From Gordionus sp. m RMFG-2023 (Eukaryota; Nematomorpha; Gordioida; Chordodea; Parachordodidae), in the NCBI RefSeq assembly GCF_954871325.1, contig NC_088775.1, positions 89,257,561 to 89,321,560 of the forward strand: a stretch of 64,000 nucleotides of DNA. Reading direction: 5' to 3'. How positions within the stretch are numbered: the first letter of the stretch is position 1; every line of letters begins with the position of its first letter. The position numbers and the translations under genes were made by a program. The notes under the pieces are model-generated. The model ran no database searches, was not told where the DNA came from, and saw nothing but the letters and a program-made list of their open reading frames with translations. Shown here one piece after another: positions 1 to 11,126 of the stretch.

Positions 1-627
1 AAATATAGATGTCGGTATCGGTTATCGGATCGGTTTTATAGTAATATCGGATTTGTGAAAAATTTGTGGATCGTCATGGCCCTTATTTAAATGTAGATGC
101 AAGCTTCAAGTTTAATATGAACATTATATATAATAATTAATAATAACGATTTTATAGAACAATGTACCTATTATTAGTAGATTACAGTCTATTAATAAGG
201 ATCCAAAATCACATCATTTGTAAAGTGGGTAAACATTACTATTTAATAATAAAGGTGGCATTCTGAAAAGGTTTAAGTGGAATTGTTAAAGAGCGGTTCA
301 CTCCTGGAATATCAAAAAATTTTTCAAAAACCCCTAGAGCGCCTGCTATATTTTAAAAATTGGGAGGAATTTAATTTTTATTGTTAAATGTATATTGCAG
401 AATGAATATAATAAAATTAATATTATATTTAAATAGTTGTTATTTATATTCTTTTTTCAAATCATAGAACATGTAAAACAATAGTGTTTTCATAGGTAGA
501 AAATACTGAATTGGGTGAAATAAAATTTCCATTTCCTACAATAAATATTTTTTCTCCTCTAAACGAGTTGGATCGTAATGAAACAATATTCTTGGGGTTA
601 ACAGCTTATTGTAACGAAAGTCTGCAG

Positions 628-850
628 TAGTGTTGTTAAACGGCTAGTTCTGAGCTGATTTTTATAAACGACTAAATCAATATTTTAGCAAGAAAACAAT
701 TGCCCAAGCATCGAGATTTCTCTAATAGATGTCTAAACCTTTGTGCCATCTATGGGCGAAATCTAGAAACTTGCGTAATATTTTTGTGGATAAAATATTG
801 AGTTAGCCGTTTTTAAAAATTGGCTCAAATAGAGCCGTTTAGCAACACAA
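628..850. mobile_element. hAT-type MITE, family A, copy 1
   Basis: A palindromic element of about 223 bp starts TAGTGTTGTTAAACGGCTAG and ends with the inverted equivalent (GCCGTTTAGCAACACAA). It is flanked by an exact 8-bp direct repeat, GTCTGCAG, at 620-627 and 851-858. The 8-bp duplication and TAG/CAG-type ends are those of hAT transposons. It has no coding capacity. The same family recurs at 7947, 25076, 43220, 45914, 49524 and 51453. Confidence 0.85.
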
Positions 851-956
851 GTCTGCAGCCTTATCTTTATAGATAATTGTAGAAACTTTCTGTAGGCACT
901 CAGTAAGAAACATCATTTTAAAATTATATATAACTTTCCTTTACTTTGTAAAAAGT

Positions 957-1363
957 TTGAGAATAAAATTCTGTAATGGATTCCTAACTAAGAGAGTAGA
1001 AGGTTATGATTTCCTACCACATCATTCAAGATGTGTTTGTCACGAAACTAATTTAGTGGCCGTAGCTGACTTGGAGAAAGTTTTAAAATTATATTCTAAA
1101 GTTCAGTTCAAAATTGTCAGTCTTTGCGGAATAAACCAAATGGCAAATTAATTAAAAAATTGAGAAGATATTTGATATATCGAAATACCACAAGATGGAA
1201 TTCATATTATGAATCCATGGTATTGTTAGATAAAATATTTAGTGAAAAATCGCAAGATCTTGATAATTTATGTGATAACATTAGGCTTATGCACTATAAC
1301 TCACAGAAATGTAAATTTATCAAAGATAATAAATGTCAATTTATCGAAATAAATAAATTATAG
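957..1363 (+). pseudogene. hAT transposase fragment (broken)
   Basis: Two overlapping frames carry pieces of one hAT-superfamily transposase. The first (957-1151) has a CHETNLVAVADLEKVL-like segment, matching the C-x2-H-x-LNLV region of ZBED-like hAT transposases. The second (1124-1363) has RNTTRWNSYYESM, matching the conserved TRWNS block that follows it. The two are joined only through a frameshift near 1125-1150. The N-terminal BED finger and the C-terminal dimerisation domain are not visible. This is a dead remnant; the family call rests on these two motifs. Confidence 0.7.
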
Positions 1364-2189
1364 GTTATGGAGTCTTTGGAAACACCATGAAGATCCTTGA
1401 AAGTGACCTTCATATAGAAATGGGGGTTTGTTTTTAACTTTCAACTTGTTCTACTCATTTCAAAATTAAATGAACAGATTTAGTTTGCCAACTAATTGAA
1501 GATTCCCTTATACTCAGCATTAATAAAAGGTTTATAATTTGATAAAAATAAATGATATATTTCTAAATAACTTTACTGCAAATTCTCAAGTGTTTATAAT
1601 GATAATATTATTCTACTTTTATTCAACCCATAGGCGCCGACTTAATAGAGGTAGTGGGGCTCTCACCCCCATTGTAAATTTCTACGTGGGCACATATGAA
1701 TTAATATATCTCATTCTAAGATTGAAATAAAGAGAAAAGAAATATAATAATTATTATATTTTTTCCATGCTCTATGCTCATTCGTCTCTCCTTTCTCATT
1801 GATTCTCATCATGTTTCACAATTTATAAATAACTAAGCATTTATTTTATATCCGCATAACAAAAATGATTTATTTTATTTCCGTATAACAAAATGGTTGT
1901 ATATATATATAAATTACAAAATGTAATTCACGATTACATAAGATTTAATAAGGTGTAGTAACTTTAGGCGACGTGAAAAATTTGTTCGGCAGTCTGATAG
2001 ACGATCCAACCCTATTTATTTATATATATATAAATTAGATTCAATTATTATAATTTAATAACAGTATTATAAAATGTAAAACAGGAGCTAATTACTTGCA
2101 ATGTTTTCAATAATTTATAGAATAAATAAAAATTAAAAACAAAAATTGCATAAAATTTTTTTTATCGTTAATTTAAAGATGAATTAAGT

Positions 2190-5100
2190 TTACTTATTTT
2201 TATTAGGAGTATTATCGTCTCTGTTAGCATTGGGGTGGATCAAATTCGCTTCTATATCAGTATATTATTAATAATAATAATAAAATACATAAATAATCTT
2301 GAAATATAGTCTGAAGAAATCATTCTTGGTTAAATAATGTTTAATTACTTGAAATGGGTCTAGGAGGCGTTTTTATAATAGGGACTAGGGCGTCTGTGTC
2401 AATATACTTGTTCCAAAAAGATGTGGGTAATAAGAGAAGCTGTTCAACAACCTTAATTTTTTTTAATACAAATGATTAGTTCTTTTTACTTACAATTAAT
2501 ATTCATTTATGTTTGAAATATTATTATAACCATTTTCGCATTATAATTAGCTTAAATTTGATTTCATGAACCTCTTCAAAGAGATTATATCATTTTTTTA
2601 TACCAAAGATTGCTTATGATAATCGTTTAAGACAGAGTATGGCGTGGGTTCGGGTAAACTATAACCAACAATGGATGGGGCAAATATTGTAGCTAGGTTG
2701 GATATCGGCATCTTATTTTCATTTACTGCTGCCACTCTATATATATATTAGAAATGTATGAGTGAATATTCAACTAAATATATATAAATCGAGGTTTCAT
2801 TACATTAATTTTTTTTTAATTGTAAAGAAATATATAACTATAAAAAATTTTGGGCAACTTTTGCAAATGAAGCATAAGGAATGATAGCGTATCTCTATTA
2901 GCTAAAGGTAACCTTTCTACCAGCTGATATAAAAGGGTTGTTCCACTAACCGGATCCTTATTTCTTACACCTAAATGTAAAAAATTTATGTTTTTTAAAA
3001 GGTTAATTTAAACAAATTATAACCTGCAGCATTAACAAATTCTTGCCAAAATGCTTTAGTAATCAAGGGTTCACTCAAGTTCCTTAAGAAGTCTTTTAAA
3101 CACCCACATATAACATTTATGTCCTGTAGATTAGACTAAGAAAAATAATGTAAGTTATTACAACAATAAATTAGGTATTACCAAACAAGGAGGCCCCTTT
3201 CCTCGGAGAAATTTTTCTTTAAGATCCTTGACTTCCCTCTCCGAACTAGAGTAGCAATACATTTGCAAAACAATGTGTACATAAATTAATTAAATATTAT
3301 AAGATATTAAAAATTCAGAAAATTCAACATATCTATTTTGTTAAGTTTTCAAAAAATTATGGTATATTTTACAAGTTTATCGAAAAAAATAATATTTAAA
3401 ATGATCCTTACCCTGGGACCCTGTACAATCCCACCTCCTTCATACCACGACACTCAATCGCATATATACAATGTATAACTATTGCAGGAATATAGGGAGG
3501 ATTTCCGGGAATGTATTCTGTTAAATGGTGCTGTCCCTGTATTTATATTTATTTTATAACAAATATATCGTAGTGTTCTACTCGCAAAGAAAGAAATCTC
3601 TTCTCTTCTAATATATTAGTATAATTGAGATATTTTAAGGTGATTTTAAATTTGCTTTAACTGCATTAGATTCAAATATTTTTGTAACCTTTGCAAAATA
3701 GATTTTCTCATTATTAATAATTAAAAAAAAAGAAATTAAAGCAGTCAATTAAAATTTTTTTTAACATATTGCCAGATCTAAAAAAACCAGTGACGTCACT
3801 AGGGAGACGCAAAAGGGTTCAAGCCCCCCCCCCCCCCCCGAGACTGTAAAGCTAGTGACGTCACTGAAGGAGACTTATAAATTTAATATATAATATAATT
3901 GGAATAAAATCTGCCAGATGGGTTAATAATAAATCATTTTCGGAGATTAAATGTGCGATGTGTGACCTGTTTGCCTTTAGGTGTATTGGACACTGGTATG
4001 CAAGGTACGGGCACTTGGATGTGACATTCGGCATGACAAACCGCTTTGCAGTCCTTGCATTTCATAACGCGTGTGCCAAACTTTATTCTTTTACCACACG
4101 GTGTGCACACACCTTGAGCATAGTGGGATTTGAAGGAAAAGATATGGGGACGGGACTTCACAAGTTTGCCTGATATATATATTTATTTTAAAGTTATTTG
4201 CCAGTTAAAATAATTGTATTGTTCTTTTTTTTTACTAAATCTTTAATATTGGTTATGATTGCCACCTTTCTTTGTTTTTATATGAATAATCCAAAATTCT
4301 TAAAAAGTGGCCAAAAAAGTGGGATCAACATCTTAAAAGTCATATCATCTTAGGTTTATAGAGCAAGAGAAGAGTTTAAAAAAAAGTTTAAGAAATGTGT
4401 AAAGAGTAGAAAAAAGAAAATTCTATTAAAAAAATACAGTAGGTTGATTTCTAATAAAATCTCTATATAGTATAAGAAGTGTAAATAAATAGTTAGTCTC
4501 ATCTTGGTCAATGGTTCAGTGTCTAAAATACATTATAAAATTGGCGAAATATTTTATACAACATCATGTCCAAAAAAATACACATATTATTTGTTTGTTC
4601 TAATATTCTTTACTAGAAATAGTAACATTAATTAAATCCCGAAATTATTGGAAAATGGGAAAACAAAACTTCAAATCAAATTTGTATTATTAAAAAGAAA
4701 AAATTGCAAATATAGGTGTACCAATATGACTGAGGCCAATCCAATATCATATGTAATTTTGTATTCTGTAAAGATAACAGTGGTTATAATTTTTAATACC
4801 ATAACATAATGCCATTTAAATATATTATAATGATGAGTTATATAGTATTATCTCAATTCAATTGCAATTCTAAAGGTATATAAAATATTTTTATTGATAA
4901 ATCACTCATTTATATAATAAGTAAGAATTTTTACAATATCAGATCCTAATTTAGGGTTCATGCAAATCATATAAGTATATAAAAATTGTATTTATATCTA
5001 GATCCATTTAAAAAGTATATTTTAACAACTCTGCAAAATACACACAATTTCATACAAATTTTTTTTTTTAAAAAAATGAAAGGGTTCACTTTTGATAATC

Positions 5101-8100
5101 GATTTATAATTTTCTGATTAAATGAATATTAAATTCAACAATATCTATTTTGTTATTTCAAAAAATTATCGCATCTTTACAAGTTTATTGAAGAAAAAAA
5201 ATATATTTAAAATCATCTTTACCCTGGCACTCTGTATAAACCCACCTCATACCTCAACATTCAATCGCATATATACAATGTATAACTATTAGGAATATGG
5301 GAAGGATTTCCAGGTATGTATTCTGTTAAATGGTATTGTCCATGTATTTGTATATTTTTTCAAACAATTGTAGTGTTCTATTCAAAAGATCTCTTCGAGT
5401 ATATTAGTATAATTGAGATATTTAAAGGTAATTTTAAATTTGCTTTAACCCTCACATGATATAGATTTTCTCATTATTAATCATTTTAAAAAAAGAATTA
5501 AAGCAGTCCAATAATTATTTGGCAATTAGAAAAACTTAACATATTGCCAATGTAAAAAAACCATATCCTATTGAATGTAAAGGCAGATACAATTTAAAAA
5601 ATTTAACTGGATGTAAATACAATTTTTAGAATGTAACTTGCTACAAATACAATTTTAAAAATGTATTTAGATACACATACAATTTTTTTATTGTACATAT
5701 AAGGTTTGCATAAACCTAAATTAGGATTCTTTTGCAAAAATTCATGAAATGAGATTACTTATTATGTAAATACATTAATGTTATTACTAATTATATAAAT
5801 AAGTGATATATCAAATAAAAATATTTCATATACTTTTGGAACTGAGAATGTAAACTTAAACTGATCATTATAATATATATGAATAACATTATGTTATGGC
5901 ATAGCTAAATTATAGATGTTATTTAAAAAAAAATATCGGTACATTCCTAATTGCAACAAAAAAATACTATCTTTTAAACAAAATGGTGAAAACATTTTTA
6001 AAGTGACCATTTGTAATCACCATATTGTATTAATATCATTATCATATCATTTTTGGATGATAACTGTGTTTAAATATAAGTTTTTTTCTATTTTCGGGGT
6101 TCTGAGAACTACCTGGGTTCAGGACATTTTTCGGAACCCATAAAACAATCAAACTATTTTGTCCAGTTTTTGTATTAAAAAGTACACTAAAATCTGGGCT
6201 GGTATAAGAGAAAGAGTTTTTTCAAAACATTTGCCAGGGTCAATTATCAAAAAAAAATCTAAGCATAATAAAATTTAGTCTAAACTTCGATCAAAATTAG
6301 TGGACTAAATCACCAATATATATATTTTTTTTAAATTTTATCAATTTACAGGAAACTATGGCCTCATTTTAATTTTTTGATATTATAACAAATTCTGTAA
6401 TTTTTTTATACAATTTATTAATAAAAACCAAAGCTGGGTATATAAGCGTATGCCACATTTAGGGAAGTCGACTAAATTTTGAGTGGGCGAAAATGTTCAT
6501 TTAAATTAACAATGGAAATATATTTTTTAAAATTAGCGATTATTATATTACTCTTTAAATTAAATATGTTGTGATTCAAATTTCATCGTGTATACATGAT
6601 AACTAGTCAAGATCGATGGACCTGTCCTAACGGTCTCAGATCAAAGTCCGGACCCGGTCTGTTATTAATATATAAATAATTCGTATTACTTTTTTATTAA
6701 ATTATTCTGTATATTATAATGTTATCTTATATTATTTTTTCTAGAGGAGTTACTTTAGTTTTCCCTTTTCTGGCTTATGCTTAATTATTTGAAAAAGGAT
6801 TTTTATGTATAGAAATAGTTAAAATTGGCTGCTCTCATCTAAAATAAATTGGAAACAGATATTCAAATAGCAGAGCTAAGATCTTTTTAGATGAAATATG
6901 AGCCGAAGAATTTGCCATTTGTATATAGCAAAAACTAGATGGGGGAAATGTAGTGGAAATAGTGGAACAAAGGTTTTAACATATATAAATCAAAATCTAG
7001 AGGCTTAAGCAATATTTTTCTGGCTAAAATATTGAAGCTGCTTAACAACACTAATAAAAGGTGAAGACAACAAAAAAATTCGAAAAACCAACTCCTTGCA
7101 TTGCTTAATTTTTTTTTGTTCTTATTAAAGATCTTTAGAGATTTTATATTATTACTCTAAATAGTTTTTGAGATAAACAAAATTTAAAAATTTTACAGAT
7201 TCAAGTCACTATTTTTCACATCTTTGAAGCATTGAATCCTTTTTTTAACCTATCTAAATAATTCCATAAATTTATAAGAATTTTAAAATAGGTCATCTAA
7301 ATCATTATCGTTTTCACATGGAATGGTCCCTTAGTGCCATCTATCAGACTCTAATATTTTTTTTTGGATAAGATATTGAGTTAACCATCTTTTAAAATCA
7401 GCTCAAACTAAGCTGTTTAACAATAATGACAGTCAGTGAGTGATGAGGAATATCCACAGTGAATAGTGAAATCTGAACTAGTTGACAAACTGGTTTATAT
7501 ACATTTCATTCAAAGGAATATTCATGAATGCTTGATTGTAGTTGTATTTCAAAATTTATTGTATTTTAAAATTTTATTTAAATGATCCTCATTATATAAA
7601 AAATTTGCAAATGGGATTTCCCATTCCTAGATGATTATGCAGAATAGAATATGGATTAGGTAATAAATAAAAATATACAATATATAAATAATTGGTAAAT
7701 GATTAAATTAAGTAACATCAATAATAATTTATGTTATACTAAGGTTAATTTATTAAAAGCTAAATATTTTGTTGGGGGGGGGGCAAAATCTTGTGTTCCA
7801 TGAGCATGGCTAGTCTTGGATGTACTGGATTCTAAAATTTTTATTTACCTGTCCATGCAAAAATTTAATTAGTTTAATTCTATTCAATAAAAAATAAATT
7901 TAACATATCTAGGTATATCTTCAAAAATAATATAATTACTCAACAGTAGTGTTGTTAAACGACTCGATTTAAGTTTATTTTAAATGGCCAACACAATATT
8001 TTAGCCAGAAAAATATTGTCTGAGCTTCAAGATTTTGTTAATAGATGTTCAAACCTTTGTGCCACCTATGAGCAAAATCTTAGGGCTTCCATAATATTTT

Positions 8101-9484
8101 TCCTAATAAAGTATTAAGTTAGCCATTTTTTAAAATTCGGTTCAAAATGAGCCGTTTAACAACACTGCTCAACAGTATAAATATTTAAAGGTTACATTTT
8201 TTTGTGTTGTAAGAAAAATATAATCTGTTTATAAATTTTTGAGATAATCAAGTAAAGTTGGAACAAATCCATATTTGGAAGATCTGGCCCAGTTTTGGTA
8301 AAAACAATCCTAGATCCAGTATCTTCAATCTTAAGTATTAGAAAAGTTACCGGCAGAATTCCAGGTTGAAAGAGAAGGTGTATGTATTGTATTACTCCTA
8401 TTTCTAACTCCATATGTGGGAAATTCTCTAGCTTTATCACTAAAAACATGCATTGCTTTATCGCCATTAATGTTTGGAGTATGATTATATTCGTTCTCAT
8501 CATAATCTGGAACTATAGTAAATAAAATTAATAAATTTCAAAATAAAAACTTAGGTTTGTTAATGATGGTTCACTGTGACTTCTATTTAAAAAACTTTTT
8601 CTGCCAGATTTTTCATAATCATCTGCAGTTTCAATGGGAGGATATAGGGTCTAATAAAAAATATATAATTGAGATATAATTAATTTTTACATTTTTTGGC
8701 TTTTTATTTTGAAAAGCAAGTAATTCCTCATCAGATAGCCTTTTATTACTTGTTGAACTAACAGTATTAGTTTTCAAACATTTTGCCCTTTCTTGCTCTG
8801 GTGTTTTCATAAACTTTATTTCAGGTGCATTTTGTAATTGTTGATAATATTTATTATTTTCAAAATTTTCAACAGCAGCCATATCAATGGAGTCATCAGT
8901 TTCATCATATTTAAATGGAGCTAATAAAGATGCTGATCTTCTATCATGTCTACAAGAATTCTTAATTTATAAAAAATTTTTATCAAATACCTTTTAGGTT
9001 TAGTTGGAGAATGATTCATTAAAGCACTAGGTATATCCAAAAATGAAAGCTTAGCCTTTTGTGCTTCATTTAATACTGAAACCTTAGTATCAAATAACAC
9101 TTCTTTAATCATGGTCATTTGATTTTCCTTTTAATATTTAATGAAATATTAGTACCATGATTAAATAATTGTACCAAAAGTTTATTATTCTTCTCTAAAT
9201 GTGAATGTTTATCCAAAATATCTTCTAGCATTTGACGTGCATTTGTCAAACGCGATGATAAGGATGAATTTTCACTAGCAAGCATATTAGCTTTTAATTC
9301 AATTTGCCGGTAGTTTTCTTCATACATGTTACATCTTTTAATTTCATCACTCAACTTATCAACCAATTGGAGAGAATCTTAAAATATATATTTATTTATT
9401 AGTTATAAAAAATTTACATGTTATATATTCTGTGGGATCCAAGGCTTCAACTTGCCATTTCAATAAACGCACTTTTTCTTTCAT
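2190..9484 (-). CDS. RACGAP1: RACGAP1 / MgcRacGAP (Rac GTPase-activating protein 1)
   Basis: Centralspindlin subunit with a Rho-family GAP domain, acting at the spindle midzone in cytokinesis. Fourteen exons can be spliced (minus strand): 9484-9418, 9377-9175, 9127-8991, 8949-8691, 8650-8551, 8512-8351, 4169-3967, 3536-3412, 3245-3182, 3135-3024, 2970-2859, 2736-2604, 2451-2349, 2251-2190. They sum to 1842 nt, 613 codons plus stop, with all phases consistent; the human protein is 632 aa. Exons 1-3 encode a coiled coil ending in IKEVLFDT. Exon 7 holds the C1 zinc finger (CTPCGKRIKFG, CKDCKAVCHAEC). Exons 8-13 hold the RhoGAP domain with the arginine finger in GLYRVPG, CLKDFLRNLSEPL and LANRDTLSFLMLHL. 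An in-frame stop lies just upstream of the start ATG. Introns are mostly 38-170 bp; intron 6 is 4.2 kb. The exon 11 donor (AA/GTTGCC) is weak. The coding frame is intact. Confidence 0.95.
4690..5970. repeat. Inverted repeat enclosing the RACGAP1 pseudo-exon
   Basis: The segment from about 4690 to 5020 reappears in inverted orientation at about 5670-5970. For example, CCATAACATAATG near 4799 pairs with its reverse complement near 5888, and CCTAATTTAGGGTTCATGCA near 4944 pairs with the region near 5709-5728. The arms are diverged. The 650-bp loop holds the exon 8 copy and short AT-rich tandem repeats (5580-5700). No target duplication could be fixed. Confidence 0.7.
5110..5570 (-). pseudogene. 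Decayed duplicate of RACGAP1 exon 8 and flanking intron
   Basis: This stretch is a diverged direct copy of about 3310-3786, which contains the first RhoGAP exon and the intron sequence around it. Identical blocks include the ATTCAATCGCATATATACAA and GTATTCTGTTAAATGG segments. The exon portion is non-functional. Two bases are missing at the position of the GC in ATTGCAGGAA, which shifts the frame, and a codon that reads CGT in the real exon is part of a TGA stop here. Flanking intron sequence was copied too, so this is a DNA-level duplication and not a retrocopy. Confidence 0.85.
6900..7053. mobile_element. Family A MITE, right-half fragment
   Basis: The region contains a diverged right half of the family A element, including GGCTTAAGCAATATTTTTCT and the terminal TTAACAACACTA at 7042-7053. 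The left terminal repeat is missing. A second fragment of the same family lies at about 7300-7432 (GATATTGAGTTAACCATCTT to TGTTTAACAA). Confidence 0.6.
7947..8167. mobile_element. hAT-type MITE, family A, copy in RACGAP1 intron 6
   Basis: Full-length palindromic element of 221 bp, starting TAGTGTTGTTAAACGACTCG and ending in GAGCCGTTTAACAACACTG. It is flanked by exact 8-bp duplications CTCAACAG at 7939-7946 and 8168-8175. It is the clearest copy of the family and sits inside an intron of a gene with an intact reading frame. Confidence 0.9.
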
Positions 9485-11126
9485 TCTTTTTTTTTGAATT
9501 TTTACCAATCAAAACCAAATAATTTTATTTTTCTAATAAATTTAAAAATATTTAATATGTATATAATATTATATTTAAGCTTTTTATAAGTAAATGAGTA
9601 CTACCTTACTTTTATAAGTTAGTACAATAATTATTTTCAAAATAACGATAGTGATAACCTTGATACTTTTCTATTAAATTAAATAATATTAACTCTTATA
9701 TTCTTTCTTATCTAACATTTACTTGATAAATATTTTGATTATATAATCATCCATATACATGAATATATCTTAAAAAATATCTTTAACACTAAAAATAGAA
9801 ACTAGAAAATATAATAGGAAGTTTTTTTAAATATTAAAAAAACCGCCAATCATTGATAACTTAACTAGTGTAATTTAATTGGTTAGTTGTGTAAAACCTA
9901 GACCCGAGCAGTGGCGTCGATAGGGGAGGAGCGCGCAGGGGCTCGAGCCCCCTGAAGCAAAATTTTTTTTTTTAATGGCTTCTTAATATTCCCTTGAACT
10001 AAAATAAATTTTTTTGATTGCCTAGTGAATGATTTCTTTTATAATCCAATTAAGTAATATATATAGATATAATTTTATTATTTAGAAATTAATAAAACTA
10101 TTTAAATTTTTATTAAATGAATATTATTTTAATTATTAGATTAGATTAATATATATAATTTTCACATGTCATCTTGCATTCAAATTCTGTATTTAAAATA
10201 TAATATCAATAACTCACTAAATATTAATTTAGCTTTACCAGTTGAAGTTTTATTGACTTTTATTATTTAAATTATTATTTAAGCCTAATTAAATAAATAT
10301 TATTTGAAAATTAAGAAATTTAATATTGTAATTAGCCGAGTTCAAAATGACTAATCAACTGTATATTTATTTTTAAATTTTATTATCATACCTTAAAAAT
10401 ATTTTCAAGGTCCAAATAAGTATAAGATATTTCTTTGTAAAAAGTAAGTAGAGATATAGTTTATAATCCTACTATATACAGTTGTTTATAATATTAGATA
10501 TAATACCACTATTATAGACTATTTGACAGTTATATAATATATTACAGTTAATTTTATAATAAATTTTACTAATAAATGGTTTTGATAATAAATATAATAT
10601 CAAATTGCATTCAAGTATTTAATGCCATCTATTTAGTTATAAATAATTTTAAAATTAAACATTTTAATATTCATCCTGCAAGAGATGTAATAAATTTGAT
10701 AACTTTTCTTCTCTTTTTTACGTGTTTTTATAAAAGCTATTTTTTTCTTCTTCGAAAAACAGTTTTGAGTTAAATTTTTAATACAAATATATTTTTGATA
10801 TTATTACAAACTAATATTATTTTAAGAAATATAAATAAAATATAAAATCTTAATTGCATTCATCATATCACTCTCTTTATTAAGTTACAAAATGTTTCAT
10901 TTCTAATATGGCTTCCTTGCCCTGTAAATAACTCAAGGCTTCAATATGTTTGCTTAATTTCTTCTAAAGATTTTTAGTGTTGTTTTATCAATTTATCTAA
11001 CATGGTAAATATTGATATGAGTTAACATCGTGAGTGTCATGATGACTCTGACTGAATATTATCCAGGATCTATTATTTGTGTGGCTTTGTAATTTAGATT
11101 ATTTACAGCTGCTGAGAGCATATGAG
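9485..11126. other. Gene-poor stretch upstream of RACGAP1
   Basis: AT-rich sequence that should contain the RACGAP1 promoter, but I see no clear promoter motif. At 9908-9960 there is a GC-rich repeat ending in GGGGCTCGAGCCCCCTGAAG, related to repeats at 3790, 13905, 44020 and 60430. At 10870-11110 the minus strand has richer composition and short coding-like frames (for example KKLSKHIEALSYLQGKEAIL near 10900), but no gene could be built from them. Confidence 0.4.

Larger units (their letters stand above)
4170..8350 (-). other. RACGAP1 intron 6 (4.2 kb), filled with repeats
   Basis: This is the only very long intron of the gene. The donor follows GCCG at 8351 and the acceptor is CAG before 4169; both sides are phase 1, so exon 6 joins the C1 exon directly. 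The intron contains an inverted repeat (about 4690-5970) enclosing a decayed copy of exon 8, two partial family A MITEs (about 6900-7053 and 7300-7432) and one complete family A MITE at 7947-8167. No additional exon was recognised. Confidence 0.8.

Noticed and set aside
3958-4173. Plus-strand ORF of 71 codons
   Set aside because: Opposite-strand shadow of the RACGAP1 C1-domain exon.
8192-8503. Possible extra RACGAP1 exon at about 8322-8200
   Set aside because: The frame is open, but exon 6 (phase 1 end) joins the C1 exon (phase 1 start) directly and gives a total of exactly 614 codons; adding this segment would break the phase.
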